From assembly GCF_024345495.1 (NCBI RefSeq), contig NZ_JAGQBF010000022.1, positions 1-49,941 on the forward strand: a stretch of DNA of 49,941 nt, given 5' to 3'. The notes below the pieces were generated by a model. That model was given only the letters and a program-made list of their open reading frames with translations, was not told the DNA's origin and did no database searches. Shown in pieces: positions 27,165 to 36,244 of this stretch; position 1 is the first letter of the stretch; the number at the start of each line of letters is the position of its first letter. Position numbers and translations under genes: made by a program. Source of the DNA: Synechococcus sp. RedBA-s. GTDB taxonomy: Bacteria > Cyanobacteriota > Cyanobacteriia > PCC-6307 > Cyanobiaceae.

Positions 27165-27895
27165 TGCGCAGCCAGCCACCGGCCACCTACCGGCTCGAAG
27201 TGGCCGCCGATGGCGAGGAACTGGCCCGGCGCACCGCCGAGACCATCGCCGCCTGCATCGATCTGGCCCTGGCCCAGCGCGATCGGGCCCAGATCGCCCT
27301 CGCCGGCGGTGGCACCCCCGCCGCCGCCTACCGGCTGCTGGCGAGGGAGCGGCTGCCCTGGCAACGGGTGGATGTGCTGCTGGGCGATGAACGCTGGGTG
27401 GCTGCCGACGACCCCTCCAGCAACGCCCTGATGCTGCGCCAGACCCTGCTGGCGGAGGGCCCTGGCTCCGAGGCCCATTTCCAGCCGGTGCCCACCGATC
27501 TGGAGAGCCCCGAGGCCAGTGCCGCCGCCTATGCCGCCCTGGTGGCCAGAACCTGCCCCGGGGATCCACCGGTCTTCGATCTGGTGCTGCTGGGGCTCGG
27601 GGAAGACGGCCACACGGCCTCGCTCTTTCCAGGCACTCCCGCCCTGGCGGTGAACGATCGGGAGGCCACGGTGAGCGAAGGCAAGGGGCTACCCCGCGTC
27701 ACCCTCACCGCTCCGGTGCTGAGCGCGGCGCGCCAGGTGCTGTTCCAGGTGAGCGGAGCGGGCAAGCAGCAGGCCCTGCGCCGATTGCTGGATCCCGACG
27801 AATCACCCGAGCGCACCCCGGCCCGGCTGGTGAGCCCCCGTCAGCCGGTACTGATCCTCGCCGATGCCGCCGCTGCGGCAGGCTTGGAGGAGTGA
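27164..27895 (+). CDS. pgl: 6-phosphogluconolactonase
   Basis: Hydrolyses 6-phosphogluconolactone to 6-phosphogluconate, the step just before Gnd. 243 aa with the NagB/Pgl fold motifs IALAGGGTPAAAYRLLA, VDVLLGDERWV and LVLLGLGEDGHTASLFPGTPAL. The ATG at 27164 overlaps the gnd TGA by one base; GTG 27161 and 27155 are also in frame. The stop overlaps the next start (GTGA), extending the coupled chain. Confidence 0.95.
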   Translation: MRSQPPATYRLEVAADGEELARRTAETIAACIDLALAQRDRAQIALAGGGTPAAAYRLLARERLPWQRVDVLLGDERWVAADDPSSNALMLRQTLLAEGPGSEAHFQPVPTDLESPEASAAAYAALVARTCPGDPPVFDLVLLGLGEDGHTASLFPGTPALAVNDREATVSEGKGLPRVTLTAPVLSAARQVLFQVSGAGKQQALRRLLDPDESPERTPARLVSPRQPVLILADAAAAAGLEE

Positions 27896-28464
27896 TCGAA
27901 CTGGCCCTGATGGTGGCACCTCTGCTAGTGGTGAGCGGTGATGGCTTCAGCGGCTGGCTGGCCCTCAACGACACGATCATGGGCGGGAGCAGCAGCGGCG
28001 TCTGCCGCAGCGGACCATCAGGGCTGGTGCTGGAGGCGGAGGTGGTCGAAGCCGGCGGCGGCTTCGTCAGCTGCCGCTCCCCCCTGTTCTCGCCGCCCCT
28101 GGATCTGAGCGCCTACCGGGCGCTGCAGCTCGATCTGCGCGGCGATGGTCGGCGCTACAAGCTGGCGGTGGCCTGCGCCGATGGGGTGGCCGGCCTCACC
28201 GAGCTGATCCCGGGGGGGCTGCGCTGGGTGAGCGAGTTCGCCACCAGCCCTGAGGGCCCCACCACGGTGGAGATCCCCTTCAGCCAGCTGAAACCCTCGC
28301 TGCGAGCCCAGCCCATGACCCTGCCGCTGCTGCGCTTTGATGGCGGCCGGATCACGCGGCTGCAGATCCTGCACTCCAGATTCGGTGACGATGGCCGGCC
28401 CAACCCCGGCTTCCGCGCCGGTGCCCTGCGCCTTGAGGTGGAAGCGATCCGGGCCGTTCCCTGA
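27892..28464 (+). CDS. CIA30 domain protein
   Basis: 190 aa matching the CIA30 (complex I intermediate-associated protein 30) family, a galactose-binding-like beta sandwich: WLALNDTIMGGSSSG near the N-terminus, FVSCRSPLF, DLSAYRALQLDLRGDGRRYKL and IPFSQLKPSLRAQ. In mitochondria CIA30 helps assemble complex I. In cyanobacteria a role in NDH-1 or photosynthetic complex assembly is plausible but not shown. GTG start is coupled to pgl by a GTGA overlap. Confidence 0.85.
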   Translation: MIELALMVAPLLVVSGDGFSGWLALNDTIMGGSSSGVCRSGPSGLVLEAEVVEAGGGFVSCRSPLFSPPLDLSAYRALQLDLRGDGRRYKLAVACADGVAGLTELIPGGLRWVSEFATSPEGPTTVEIPFSQLKPSLRAQPMTLPLLRFDGGRITRLQILHSRFGDDGRPNPGFRAGALRLEVEAIRAVP

Positions 28465-28465
28465 G

Positions 28466-28903
28466 GTGGAGAGCCTCAGCGCAGCCGTTGATGGGCCCGG
28501 CCCCAGCAACCTGCTCAGTCGGGTGGCGGCAGCGGCTGATCTCTGCATGAAGCCGAACCGGCACGCTGTGGTGATCAACTCCGGCGCACCTGAGCTGATC
28601 TCGGCGAGGCCTGAGGCCGAGCCAGGCAAAGATGAATGCACATTGCGGCTGCTCTGCCGCCGGGCCGATGGCGAGCGAACAGAGCTCAACGACATCGAGC
28701 TGGAGTTTTACCGCAGCGGCGAAGATCTGCACCTGATGCTGAGCTGGCCCGAGCAAACAGATCAACCGATGCTCTGGCAGGGCCATCACCCGGTCTGGAT
28801 GGATGGCGACAGCGGCCAGCGCTGCGAGCGCCCGCCCGCCGGTGCGGCGCTGGAGGCCCTGGCCCGGCGGCTGCGGGCCCTGTTCAGCCCTGCTCAGTCC
28901 TGA
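28466..28903 (+). CDS. conserved-looking protein of unknown function, 145 aa
   Basis: Starts at GTG 28466, one base after the CIA30 stop, so it is probably the last gene of the glgC-to-CIA30 block. ATG 28547 is a shorter alternative. The C-terminal two thirds looks like a compact beta-rich domain ([38 protein letters not shown] as a span, with [14 protein letters not shown] after it). No signal peptide, membrane helix or known motif is seen. The last 10 bases overlap the convergent ilvD 3' end. Confidence 0.7.
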   Translation: MESLSAAVDGPGPSNLLSRVAAAADLCMKPNRHAVVINSGAPELISARPEAEPGKDECTLRLLCRRADGERTELNDIELEFYRSGEDLHLMLSWPEQTDQPMLWQGHHPVWMDGDSGQRCERPPAGAALEALARRLRALFSPAQS

Positions 28904-30564
28904 TCGGTGACGGCCCCCAGGCTGCTGCTGCTCACCAGCCGCGCGTACTTGCCCAGCACTCCCCTGCGGTAGCGGGGCTCGGGTGCCGCCCAGGCCGCCC
29001 GGCGCCGCTCCAGCTCGCCCGCGTCCACATTGAGCTGGATGAGCAGCTGGTGCGCATCCACCGTGATGCTGTCGCCCTCCCGCACCAGGGCGATGGTGCC
29101 GCCCACGGCGGCCTCGGGGGCCACATGGCCCACCACCAGGCCATAGGAACCACCGCTGAAGCGGCCGTCGGTGATCAGCGCCACCGATTCCCCCAGCCCC
29201 TGACCCACGATCGCGGCCGTGGGAGAGAGCATCTCGCGCATGCCGGGCCCGCCCACCGGCCCCTCGTAGCGCACCACCACCACATCACCGGCATGGACCC
29301 CACCGGCGAGGATCGCCTCCAGGGCACTCTCCTCACTCTCGAACACCCGGGCAGGGCCGGTGATCACCGGGGTCTTGACACCACTGATCTTGGCGACGGC
29401 CCCCTCGGTGGCCAGGTTGCCCTTGAGGATCGCCAGGTGACCCTTGGCATAGAGGGGATTGGAGAGGGGCCGGATCACCTCCTGATCGGCCGGGGGCTCG
29501 CTGGGCACGTCGGCCAGCACCTGCTTGAGCGTGAGGCCCTCGATCGTGCGGCAGTCGCCGTGCAGTAGACCCGCATCCAGCAGCAGCTTCATCACCTGAG
29601 GGATGCCACCGGAGCGGTGCAGATCCACCGTCACGAAACGGCCGCTGGGCTTGAGATCGCAGATCACCGGCACCCGCTGACGGATGGTTTCGAAATCATC
29701 GATCGTGAGCGGCACCTCGGCGGTGCTGGCGATCGCCAGCAGGTGCAACACCGAATTGGTGGAGCCCCCCACCGCCATGATCACGCTGATGGCGTTCTCG
29801 ATCGCCTCGCGGGTGATCAGATCACGGGGACAGATGTTGGCCTCGATCGCCCGCACCAGCACTTCGGCGGAGCGGCTGGCGCTCTCGGCCTTCTCGGGAT
29901 CCTCGGCCGCCATGGTGGAGCTGCCCGGCAGGCTCAGGCCCATGGCCTCAAAGGCGGAGCTCATCGTGTTGGCGGTGAACATGCCGCCGCAGCTTCCGGC
30001 TCCAGGGCAGGCGTTCTTCTCGATCGCCAGCAGTTCGTCTTCATTGATGAGGCCGCCGGAGAACTGGCCCACCGCCTCGAAAGCACTGACCACAGTGAGG
30101 TCACAGGGGCCGAGCTTGCCGGGTTTGATCGTGCCGCCATACACGAAGATCGCCGGGATGTTCATGCGCGCCATCGCCAGCATGGCGCCGGGCATGTTCT
30201 TGTCGCAGCCGCCGATGGCCAGCAGGCCATCCATGCTCTGGGCGCTGCAGGCGGTTTCGATCGAATCGGCGATCACCTCGCGGCTCACCAGGGAGTACTT
30301 CATCCCCTCGGTGCCCATCGAGATGCCGTCGCTGACGGTGATCGTGCCGAACATCTGCGGCATGGCCCCCGCCAGGCGGGCGGATTCCTCAGCGCAGCGG
30401 GCCAGATCGTTGAGGCCGATGTTGCAGGGCGTGATCGTGCTGTAGCCGTTGGCGATGCCGATGATCGGCTTGTTGAAATCACCGTCGCCAAAACCGACGG
30501 CCCGCAGCATGGCCCGATTGGGAGAACGCTGAACCCCTGCGGTGATAGCGGCGGAACGGAGCAT
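28894..30564 (-). CDS. ilvD: dihydroxy-acid dehydratase
   Basis: Iron-sulfur enzyme of branched-chain amino acid synthesis that dehydrates 2,3-dihydroxy-isovalerate and its homologue. 556 aa, full length. Cluster cysteines lie in [12 protein letters not shown] and [17 protein letters not shown], with CNIGLNDLA upstream. The C-terminal half has [23 protein letters not shown], the active-site Ser region. ATG 30564 gives the usual N-terminus. It is last in the long minus-strand run. Confidence 0.97.
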   Translation of the reverse strand: MLRSAAITAGVQRSPNRAMLRAVGFGDGDFNKPIIGIANGYSTITPCNIGLNDLARCAEESARLAGAMPQMFGTITVSDGISMGTEGMKYSLVSREVIADSIETACSAQSMDGLLAIGGCDKNMPGAMLAMARMNIPAIFVYGGTIKPGKLGPCDLTVVSAFEAVGQFSGGLINEDELLAIEKNACPGAGSCGGMFTANTMSSAFEAMGLSLPGSSTMAAEDPEKAESASRSAEVLVRAIEANICPRDLITREAIENAISVIMAVGGSTNSVLHLLAIASTAEVPLTIDDFETIRQRVPVICDLKPSGRFVTVDLHRSGGIPQVMKLLLDAGLLHGDCRTIEGLTLKQVLADVPSEPPADQEVIRPLSNPLYAKGHLAILKGNLATEGAVAKISGVKTPVITGPARVFESEESALEAILAGGVHAGDVVVVRYEGPVGGPGMREMLSPTAAIVGQGLGESVALITDGRFSGGSYGLVVGHVAPEAAVGGTIALVREGDSITVDAHQLLIQLNVDAGELERRRAAWAAPEPRYRRGVLGKYARLVSSSSLGAVTDQD

Positions 30565-30614
30565 GAACCCTTCAGTGGCACCGGAAGCAACTTACCGAGG
30601 CGTGCTGCCGCGGC

Positions 30615-30908
30615 TCAGGCTTCGGGGCTGAGGGTTTCCAGCTGGCGGCGCACGTCTTCGATCGCCCGATTCAGTTCGTTCACCTTGTGCTGCAGCTCGC
30701 GCTTGAGCAGGGGCCGCCGCTCGCCGTCGTCGCTGTCGCGGGAGCCCCCCTGCAGGCGCGAAAGGGTGAGGGTGCGGCGCTGACGCTGGGCCAGGCGGCG
30801 GCTCTCGGCCTCTGCCAGCAGCCACCAGGCCAGACCGGCAGCACCGATCACCGCTCCGGCGATGGCACTGGCCAGGATGGGACTGGCGGTGAATCCGCGT
30901 TCGGCCAT
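30615..30908 (-). CDS. small membrane protein with coiled-coil tail
   Basis: 97 aa: one N-terminal membrane segment (about residues 10-31, ILASAIAGAVIGAAGLAWWLL) followed by a basic stretch and a C-terminal heptad-like helix (LLKRELQHKVNELNRAIEDVRRQLETL). No family recognised. It lies between the GMC flavoprotein gene (36 bases upstream) and ilvD (50 bases downstream) on the same strand. Confidence 0.75.
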   Translation of the reverse strand: MAERGFTASPILASAIAGAVIGAAGLAWWLLAEAESRRLAQRQRRTLTLSRLQGGSRDSDDGERRPLLKRELQHKVNELNRAIEDVRRQLETLSPEA

Positions 30909-30944
30909 GGGTGTTCGATCCTCCAGATCCCTGATGGGGGAAGC

Positions 30945-32447
30945 TTAGAACCGCTCCGCCACCCGCAGGGCATTGGCGATCACGGTGAGGCCGGGCGAGA
31001 CGATCGGGCAGCTGGGGAAGACGCTGGCATCGGCGATGGTCAGATTGGCCAGGCCGTGGACACGGCCGTCGCGGTCGACCACGGAGGTGGCTGGATCATC
31101 GCCCATGCGGCAGGTGCCGCAGGCGTGGCCGATCACCGCCAGGGGCGCCTCGCCGCGGGGATAGAAGGGGGCTGGGCGCACTTCGGGGGTGAGCGGATCG
31201 GCATCCACGGCCTTGAGCACCGAGAGCCAGCGGTAAACGAGCCGGTCGTGGGCTTCGAGGTTGTTGGCCAGATATTGGATGCTCAGCCGCTCACCGCGAA
31301 GCTCGATACGGTTCTCGGGGTCGGGCAGCACCGGACTCATGGCCCACCAGCAGATCGAGCGCACCGCCAGCTGCTGCAGGGCGGTGTTGGGCAGCAGCCG
31401 CGTCACCAGGGAGAGCACCGGCGGTGACTCGGCGAACTGGGCGTCCTGCAACACCCCGCCACCGGTTTCGATGTGGCCGAGCGGAAAGCTGACGTTCTGA
31501 TCGCCCCAGAGGTAATCGTTGACGCCGAGGCTGCGGGGGAAGCGGCCGCTGTGGGGTTCGCGGGCCAGCTGCAGGATCGCCGTGAGCTGGGGCTTCATCA
31601 GGTGGCGGCCCACCTGGTTGCTGCCATTGGCCAGGCCGTGGGGGTGGAGTGAGCTGCGGGAGCGCAGCAGCAGGGCCGGAGTGTTCACCGCACCGGCGGC
31701 CAACACCACCTGATCGCCCCGGAACAGCCAGCTCTGACCATCGATCTCGGCTTGCACCCCCTTCACCTCGCGGCCACTGGGATCCACATGCAGCCGGGTG
31801 ACGCGGGCGTTGCTGATCAGGCGGGTGCCGGGATGCTCCAGGGCCGGCTGCACCCCGAACAGTTCCGCGTCACCACTGGGATCCTCCGGCTGCTCCGACC
31901 AGCTCAGCGGCAGGTCGTAGGGATGGCGGCCCTGGCGCTGCAGGCCCTGGCGCAGCGGCTCGAAGATCGGATCCAGCGGCAGCGGCTCATAGGGATAGGG
32001 GCCGCTGCGCGGCGGCTGCTGCGGGTCCGTGCCGGCACGGCCATGGACGCGGTAAAGGGCCTCGGCACGGTCGTACCAGGGGGCGAGCTCGTCGTAGCTG
32101 AGCGGCCAGGCGGGGGCGACACCCTCCTGCAGGGGCAAGCCTTCGAACTCCCGCGGCCACATGCGCTCCAACACCCCGCCCCAGATCTTGGTGTTGCCGC
32201 CCAGGGCGTAAATCGTCTGGGGGGAGAAGGGATCGCCATCGGGGCCGAACCAGTCGTCGCCAGGGTGATAGCGGTCTTTTCGGAACAGATCGACGCTGGC
32301 CACGTTCTGATCGGCCAGGTCCATGACCCCGCCGCGCTCCAGCAGCAGCACCGAGCGCCCCTTGGCAGCCAGCGCTCCGGCCAGGCTGCCTCCGGCGGCG
32401 CCGGAGCCGATCACGATCACATCGTGGTGCTGGTCGTCGAGGATCAT
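30945..32447 (-). CDS. GMC-family FAD-dependent oxidoreductase
   Basis: Flavoprotein of the glucose-methanol-choline oxidoreductase family, expected to oxidise an alcohol, polyol or sugar. 500 aa. FAD motif DVIVIGSGAAGGSLAGAL and GRSVLLLERGG at the N-terminus; GGNTKIWGGVLERMWPREFEG; LAAGAVNTPALLLRS; and the C-terminal GHACGTCRMGDDPATSVVD with DASVFPSCPIVSPGLTVIANAL. The ATG overlaps the ctaE stop (ATGA), so it is translated together with the terminal oxidase and may feed electrons to it through quinone. That link is inferred from gene order. Substrate unknown; no signal peptide or haem c site is visible. Confidence 0.9.
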   Translation of the reverse strand: MILDDQHHDVIVIGSGAAGGSLAGALAAKGRSVLLLERGGVMDLADQNVASVDLFRKDRYHPGDDWFGPDGDPFSPQTIYALGGNTKIWGGVLERMWPREFEGLPLQEGVAPAWPLSYDELAPWYDRAEALYRVHGRAGTDPQQPPRSGPYPYEPLPLDPIFEPLRQGLQRQGRHPYDLPLSWSEQPEDPSGDAELFGVQPALEHPGTRLISNARVTRLHVDPSGREVKGVQAEIDGQSWLFRGDQVVLAAGAVNTPALLLRSRSSLHPHGLANGSNQVGRHLMKPQLTAILQLAREPHSGRFPRSLGVNDYLWGDQNVSFPLGHIETGGGVLQDAQFAESPPVLSLVTRLLPNTALQQLAVRSICWWAMSPVLPDPENRIELRGERLSIQYLANNLEAHDRLVYRWLSVLKAVDADPLTPEVRPAPFYPRGEAPLAVIGHACGTCRMGDDPATSVVDRDGRVHGLANLTIADASVFPSCPIVSPGLTVIANALRVAERF

Positions 32448-33049
32448 GACCAGGCGTAGAGGAGAAGGAAAAGCATCACCCAGATCACATCCACAAAGTG
32501 CCAGAACAGGGAGGTGGCGATCACCCCCTGCTCACCAGCGGCGTAGTTGGCCGGGCGGAAGGAGCGCTGCAGCATCAGCGCCATCAGCAGGATGCCGCTG
32601 AGCACATGCAGGCCGTGGAAGCCGGTGAGCAGGTAGAAGCAACTGCCGAAACTGCCGCTGGTGATCCCGAAAGGCAGCGAACGCCATTCGATCGCCTGGC
32701 CATAGAGGAACACCGCCCCCATTGCCATGCTCAGCAGCCAGAAGGCGCGGAAGCCCCAGAGCTGGCCCCTGGAGAGGCAGCGCTCAGCCAGGGCCACCGT
32801 GCCGCTGCTGGAGACCAGCACCAGCGTGTAGAGCAGGGGGCTGCGCCACTCCAGCCCCTCCACCCCTGGCGGCAGCCACTGCAGGGCCGAGAGCTTCAGC
32901 ACCGCATAGCCCGTGAAGAACGCCAGAAAGATGACGCTCTCAGAGCAGAGAAAGATGATGAAGCCGGTGAGGCTGTGGTTGGCGTGAGCCGCTTGATGAC
33001 CCTGGCCCTGGGGGGTCGGGGGGGCATCGAGTGGAGGGCTGATGGTCAT
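32444..33049 (-). CDS. ctaE: haem-copper oxidase subunit III
   Basis: Subunit III of a cytochrome c oxidase-type terminal oxidase, 201 aa with five membrane segments: GFIIFLCSESVIFLAFFTGYAVL, the LLYTLVLVSSSGTVAL region, GFRAFWLLSMAMGAVFLYGQA, the FHGLHVLSGILLMALML helix and a C-terminal FWHFVDVIWVMLFLLLYAW. Three bases separate it from ctaD, and the stop overlaps the flavoprotein start. It belongs to the alternative-type (ARTO-like) set because of its subunit II. Confidence 0.93.
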   Translation of the reverse strand: MTISPPLDAPPTPQGQGHQAAHANHSLTGFIIFLCSESVIFLAFFTGYAVLKLSALQWLPPGVEGLEWRSPLLYTLVLVSSSGTVALAERCLSRGQLWGFRAFWLLSMAMGAVFLYGQAIEWRSLPFGITSGSFGSCFYLLTGFHGLHVLSGILLMALMLQRSFRPANYAAGEQGVIATSLFWHFVDVIWVMLFLLLYAWS

Positions 33050-33052
33050 GGC

Positions 33053-34744
33053 TCAGGCCTGCAGAAGGGCGCGCTCGATTTCATCCTGGTGCTCCACCAG
33101 CGGCCGGCCGGTGCCATAGCCGTAGGGGCCGCTGATCACCGTGGGCACGTGTTCCTCGAAGTTTTCAGCCGGCGGTGGTGAGGGCAGCAGCCACTCCAGG
33201 CCGATGGCATTCCAGGGATTGGCCGGTGATTTCGGCCCCCGTACCCAGGAGCTCACCAGGTTGAGCAGAAAGGGAATGATCGAGACCCCCAGGAGGAAGG
33301 CACCGAGGCTGGCGATCACATTCCAGAAGGCGAATTCCGGGTCGTAGGACGACACCCGGCGGGGCATGCCCATCAGGCCGAGGGGATGCATCGGGAAGAA
33401 GTTGAGGTTGGTGCCCACAAAGGTGAGCAGGAAATGAAGTTTGCCCAGACCCTCATAATACATGTGTCCGGTGAATTTAGGGAACCAGTGATAGATGGCG
33501 GCGTAGACACCCATGGTGGCCGCACCATAGATCACGTAGTGGAAATGGCCTACCACGAAATAGGTGTTGTTGACGTGGATATCCACAGGCACCGTGGCCA
33601 GCATGATGCCGGTGACGCCTGCGAACACAAAATTGAACAGGCCACCGAGGGCGAACAGCATCGCCGTGTTTAGGCGTAACTTCCCTCCCCACAGCGTCGC
33701 CAGCCAGGCGAACACCTTTATGCCGGTGGGCACCGCGATCAGCATGGTGGTGACCATGAAGACATCGCGCATCCACTGGGGAACGCCGCTGGGGAACATG
33801 TGGTGCACCCAGACGATCAGGCTCAGCCCCACGATCACCAGGGAAGCCCCGGCCACGAAGGGATAGCCGAATAGGGGCTTGCGCGCGTACACCGGAAACA
33901 GCTCGGAGAACACCCCGAACACCGGCAGGATGATCACATACACGGCGGGGTGGGAATAGAACCAGAAGAAGTGCTGATAGAGGACCGGATCACCGCCGCC
34001 CTCAGGCCGGTAAAAGGAGGTGCCCACCGCCAGGTCGAACAGCAGCATCACGGCACCACCGGTGAGGGCAGGGAGGCCGATCAGCTGAATCGTCTGGGCC
34101 GAGAGGGCCGTCCAGCAGAAAATCGGCATGCGGCCCAGGGTCATGCCAGGGGCGCGCATGCGCAGGATTGTTGTCACGAAGTTGACGGCACCCATGATCG
34201 AGGAGATGCCCGAGAGCGCCACCGCCAGGATCCAGAGGGCTTCGCCGTTGATCAGGTGCCCGAGTGGATTCTGCAGGCTCACCGGCGGGTACGACCACCA
34301 GCCGGATGAGGCCGGCCCTCCCGGCACCAGGAAACTGGCCATCAGGATCACCCCAAACACCGGCACCATCCAGAAGGCGGCGGCATTGAGTTTGGGGAAG
34401 GCCATGTCGGGGGCGCCGATCATGCAGGGGATCAGGAGGTTGTTGAGCCCGTTGAGCACCGGAAAGATGAACAGGAAGAGCATGATCGTCCCGTGCATCG
34501 TGTAGAGGCCGTTGTACACGGTGCGATCCACCAGATCCGCCTCCGGTGTGATCAGCTCACCGCGCATGATCATCGCCAGCAGACCGCCCACCAGCAGAAA
34601 CAAGAGGGCAGTGACGATGTACTGGATGCCGATCACCTTGGCGTCGGTGTTGAAGCTGAAGAAGCGCTTCCAGTTGTCCGGGGCACCGGGCACCGGATGG
34701 GGCGCCTTGAGGATGCGTGAGTCAACGCCGGCGGTGGAGGTCAT
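33053..34744 (-). CDS. ctaD: haem-copper oxidase subunit I, A2 type
   Basis: Catalytic subunit that reduces oxygen to water and pumps protons. 563 aa, twelve membrane segments. Haem and CuB ligands are complete: H84 (YTMHGTIM), H265 and Y269 in YSHPAVY, H314-H315 (VWVHHMF), H400 and H402 (VVGHFHYV). The usual D-channel glutamate of HPEVY is Ala, and the preceding YS is the signature of the A2 subfamily. Its first 12 bases equal those of ctaC (ATGACCTCCACC). ATG 34744 is preferred over upstream codons that run into ctaC. Confidence 0.95.
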   Translation of the reverse strand: MTSTAGVDSRILKAPHPVPGAPDNWKRFFSFNTDAKVIGIQYIVTALLFLLVGGLLAMIMRGELITPEADLVDRTVYNGLYTMHGTIMLFLFIFPVLNGLNNLLIPCMIGAPDMAFPKLNAAAFWMVPVFGVILMASFLVPGGPASSGWWSYPPVSLQNPLGHLINGEALWILAVALSGISSIMGAVNFVTTILRMRAPGMTLGRMPIFCWTALSAQTIQLIGLPALTGGAVMLLFDLAVGTSFYRPEGGGDPVLYQHFFWFYSHPAVYVIILPVFGVFSELFPVYARKPLFGYPFVAGASLVIVGLSLIVWVHHMFPSGVPQWMRDVFMVTTMLIAVPTGIKVFAWLATLWGGKLRLNTAMLFALGGLFNFVFAGVTGIMLATVPVDIHVNNTYFVVGHFHYVIYGAATMGVYAAIYHWFPKFTGHMYYEGLGKLHFLLTFVGTNLNFFPMHPLGLMGMPRRVSSYDPEFAFWNVIASLGAFLLGVSIIPFLLNLVSSWVRGPKSPANPWNAIGLEWLLPSPPPAENFEEHVPTVISGPYGYGTGRPLVEHQDEIERALLQA

Positions 34745-34748
34745 GGGA

Positions 34749-35672
34749 TCAGCCGTCGTGGGGAAGGGTGTTGGAGCCGGGCACATTCACCAGCGGCGGC
34801 GGGGCGGGGGCGATGGTGGCGTAGCCGCTGCCGCGCTCGCCGCTGAGCTGCTGGGCGTATTCGCGTGAGGCCTCGCTGAGGCCGGGCTGCAGCGGCAGCC
34901 GGGAGGCGCGCCGCAGCCAGTCCTGGTAGGCCTCCTCGCTCTCCACCACCACATCGGCCTGGTTGGCGGCGAACCAGGTGCCGCTGTATTCCGAGTCGCG
35001 CAGGCGGTAGCGGCCTTCGCGGGTGGGGGTGATGAAGAGGGTGATCGAGCGGCCTGGGATCACCTGCTGCTTGAGCCGAAAGGCCGGCACATAGAAACCG
35101 TGGATCACGTCTTTGCTCTCCAGCTGCAGGCCGAGGCGGCGATCGATGGGCATGTGCAGCTCCGTGGAAGACACCCCGGCCACCGGGTAGCGGAACTCCC
35201 ACGACCACTGGCGGGCGATCACCTGCACCTCACCCCCTGGCACGGAGGCGCCGGCGGCGGAGCTGGCTGGGGCATGGGAGTGGTCCATGGGGCCGATAAG
35301 ACCGATCTCGCGGTTCACCTGGATCGTGTAGGCGGCAATGCCCATCACCAGCACCAGGGGGATCACGGTCCAGATGATCTCCAGGGTGGTGTTGCCCTCG
35401 ATCGGCTCCGCATCGCTGATGTCGTACTTCTCAGCGCGGTTGAACAGCATCACCCAGACCATCACCGAGACCACCCCCACGAACACGAAGGTGGCAACGG
35501 CCGTTTCGAATCCGAAGAGGCCATCCACCAGCGGAGCCGCCGACGAGGCCGACACCGGCAACCAGCGGGGCACCTGGGCCCCCATCCAAAGGCTGAGCAG
35601 GGTGAGCAGCACCAGCCAGAGGGCCAGGCCGATCAGTCGGGGCCAAAAAAAGCGCTGCGGGGTGGAGGTCAT
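34749..35672 (-). CDS. ctaC: oxidase subunit II lacking the CuA site (ARTO type)
   Basis: 307 aa with two N-terminal membrane hairpin segments (about 12-30 and 58-77; a third hydrophobic stretch at 98-114) and a periplasmic cupredoxin domain. Normal subunit II binds CuA with two Cys, two His, a Met and a Glu carbonyl. Here H191 (VIHGFYVP) and E228 remain, but the Cys positions are D226 and S230, the second His is F234, and the Met is N237. Loss of CuA is known for the cyanobacterial alternative respiratory terminal oxidase, thought to take electrons from quinol. ATG 35672 overlaps the DUF2231 gene stop. Confidence 0.93.
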   Translation of the reverse strand: MTSTPQRFFWPRLIGLALWLVLLTLLSLWMGAQVPRWLPVSASSAAPLVDGLFGFETAVATFVFVGVVSVMVWVMLFNRAEKYDISDAEPIEGNTTLEIIWTVIPLVLVMGIAAYTIQVNREIGLIGPMDHSHAPASSAAGASVPGGEVQVIARQWSWEFRYPVAGVSSTELHMPIDRRLGLQLESKDVIHGFYVPAFRLKQQVIPGRSITLFITPTREGRYRLRDSEYSGTWFAANQADVVVESEEAYQDWLRRASRLPLQPGLSEASREYAQQLSGERGSGYATIAPAPPPLVNVPGSNTLPHDG

Positions 35673-36244
35673 GGCAGGGCCTCGCGCAGGCTGGCACCTT
35701 CGCCCAGCAGCTGGCTGGCCGTGACATGCACGCCGAACTCCACCCCCAGCTGGGCGCCGAGGGTGCCGTGCCAGGCCATCAACGCAAACACCAACAGCCC
35801 CACCAGCAGGTAGCTCCACTGCACCTGGCGACCCATCTCGCGGCGCCAGCGGAAGCGCTGAAAGCCACGCCAGACGGTCATCAGCACGATCGCGAAGAGC
35901 AGGGCCACGCCCACGGCCCCATGCCAGAGCATGGTGGCGGTGCTGCCCATGGCGAAGCTGCTGGTGATCCCGGGAAGCGGATCAGCCAGCTGCATCTCCA
36001 CAAAACCCGCCGCCACGGTGAAGAAGCTGATCAGGCAGCAGGCCAGCAGGTTGTACCAACCCACATCGTGCAGACCGGAGCGGGTCACCGGCAGGGCCAG
36101 GAAGCGGAACAGCCGCCTCTCGAAGGGAAAGAGCGCTCCGGCGATATCGAAGGCGATGGCGATCACGAACAGGCCGATCGTGAGATGGACCAGGTTCGGG
36201 TGGATCGGCAGCCGGTAGGGCAGATCATTGGCTCCGAGCTCCAT
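35669..36244 (-). CDS. DUF2231 membrane protein (second of two)
   Basis: 191 aa with four hydrophobic segments and the DUF2231 opening motif, LPIHPNLVHLTIGLFVIAIAFD, where HPxxVH histidines could bind a metal or haem. Later histidines (MLWHGAVGVALLF, LMAWHGTLGA) lie in membrane segments too. Its ATG overlaps the preceding DUF2231 stop, and its stop overlaps the ctaC start (both ATGA). The tight coupling to the oxidase suggests a part in its assembly or electron input; function is not established. Confidence 0.88.
   Translation of the reverse strand: MELGANDLPYRLPIHPNLVHLTIGLFVIAIAFDIAGALFPFERRLFRFLALPVTRSGLHDVGWYNLLACCLISFFTVAAGFVEMQLADPLPGITSSFAMGSTATMLWHGAVGVALLFAIVLMTVWRGFQRFRWRREMGRQVQWSYLLVGLLVFALMAWHGTLGAQLGVEFGVHVTASQLLGEGASLREALP

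Noticed and set aside
29617-30783. A 388-codon plus-strand frame opposite ilvD
   Set aside because: ilvD motifs are complete on the minus strand; the mirror product is His/Gly/Ala-rich with no motif.
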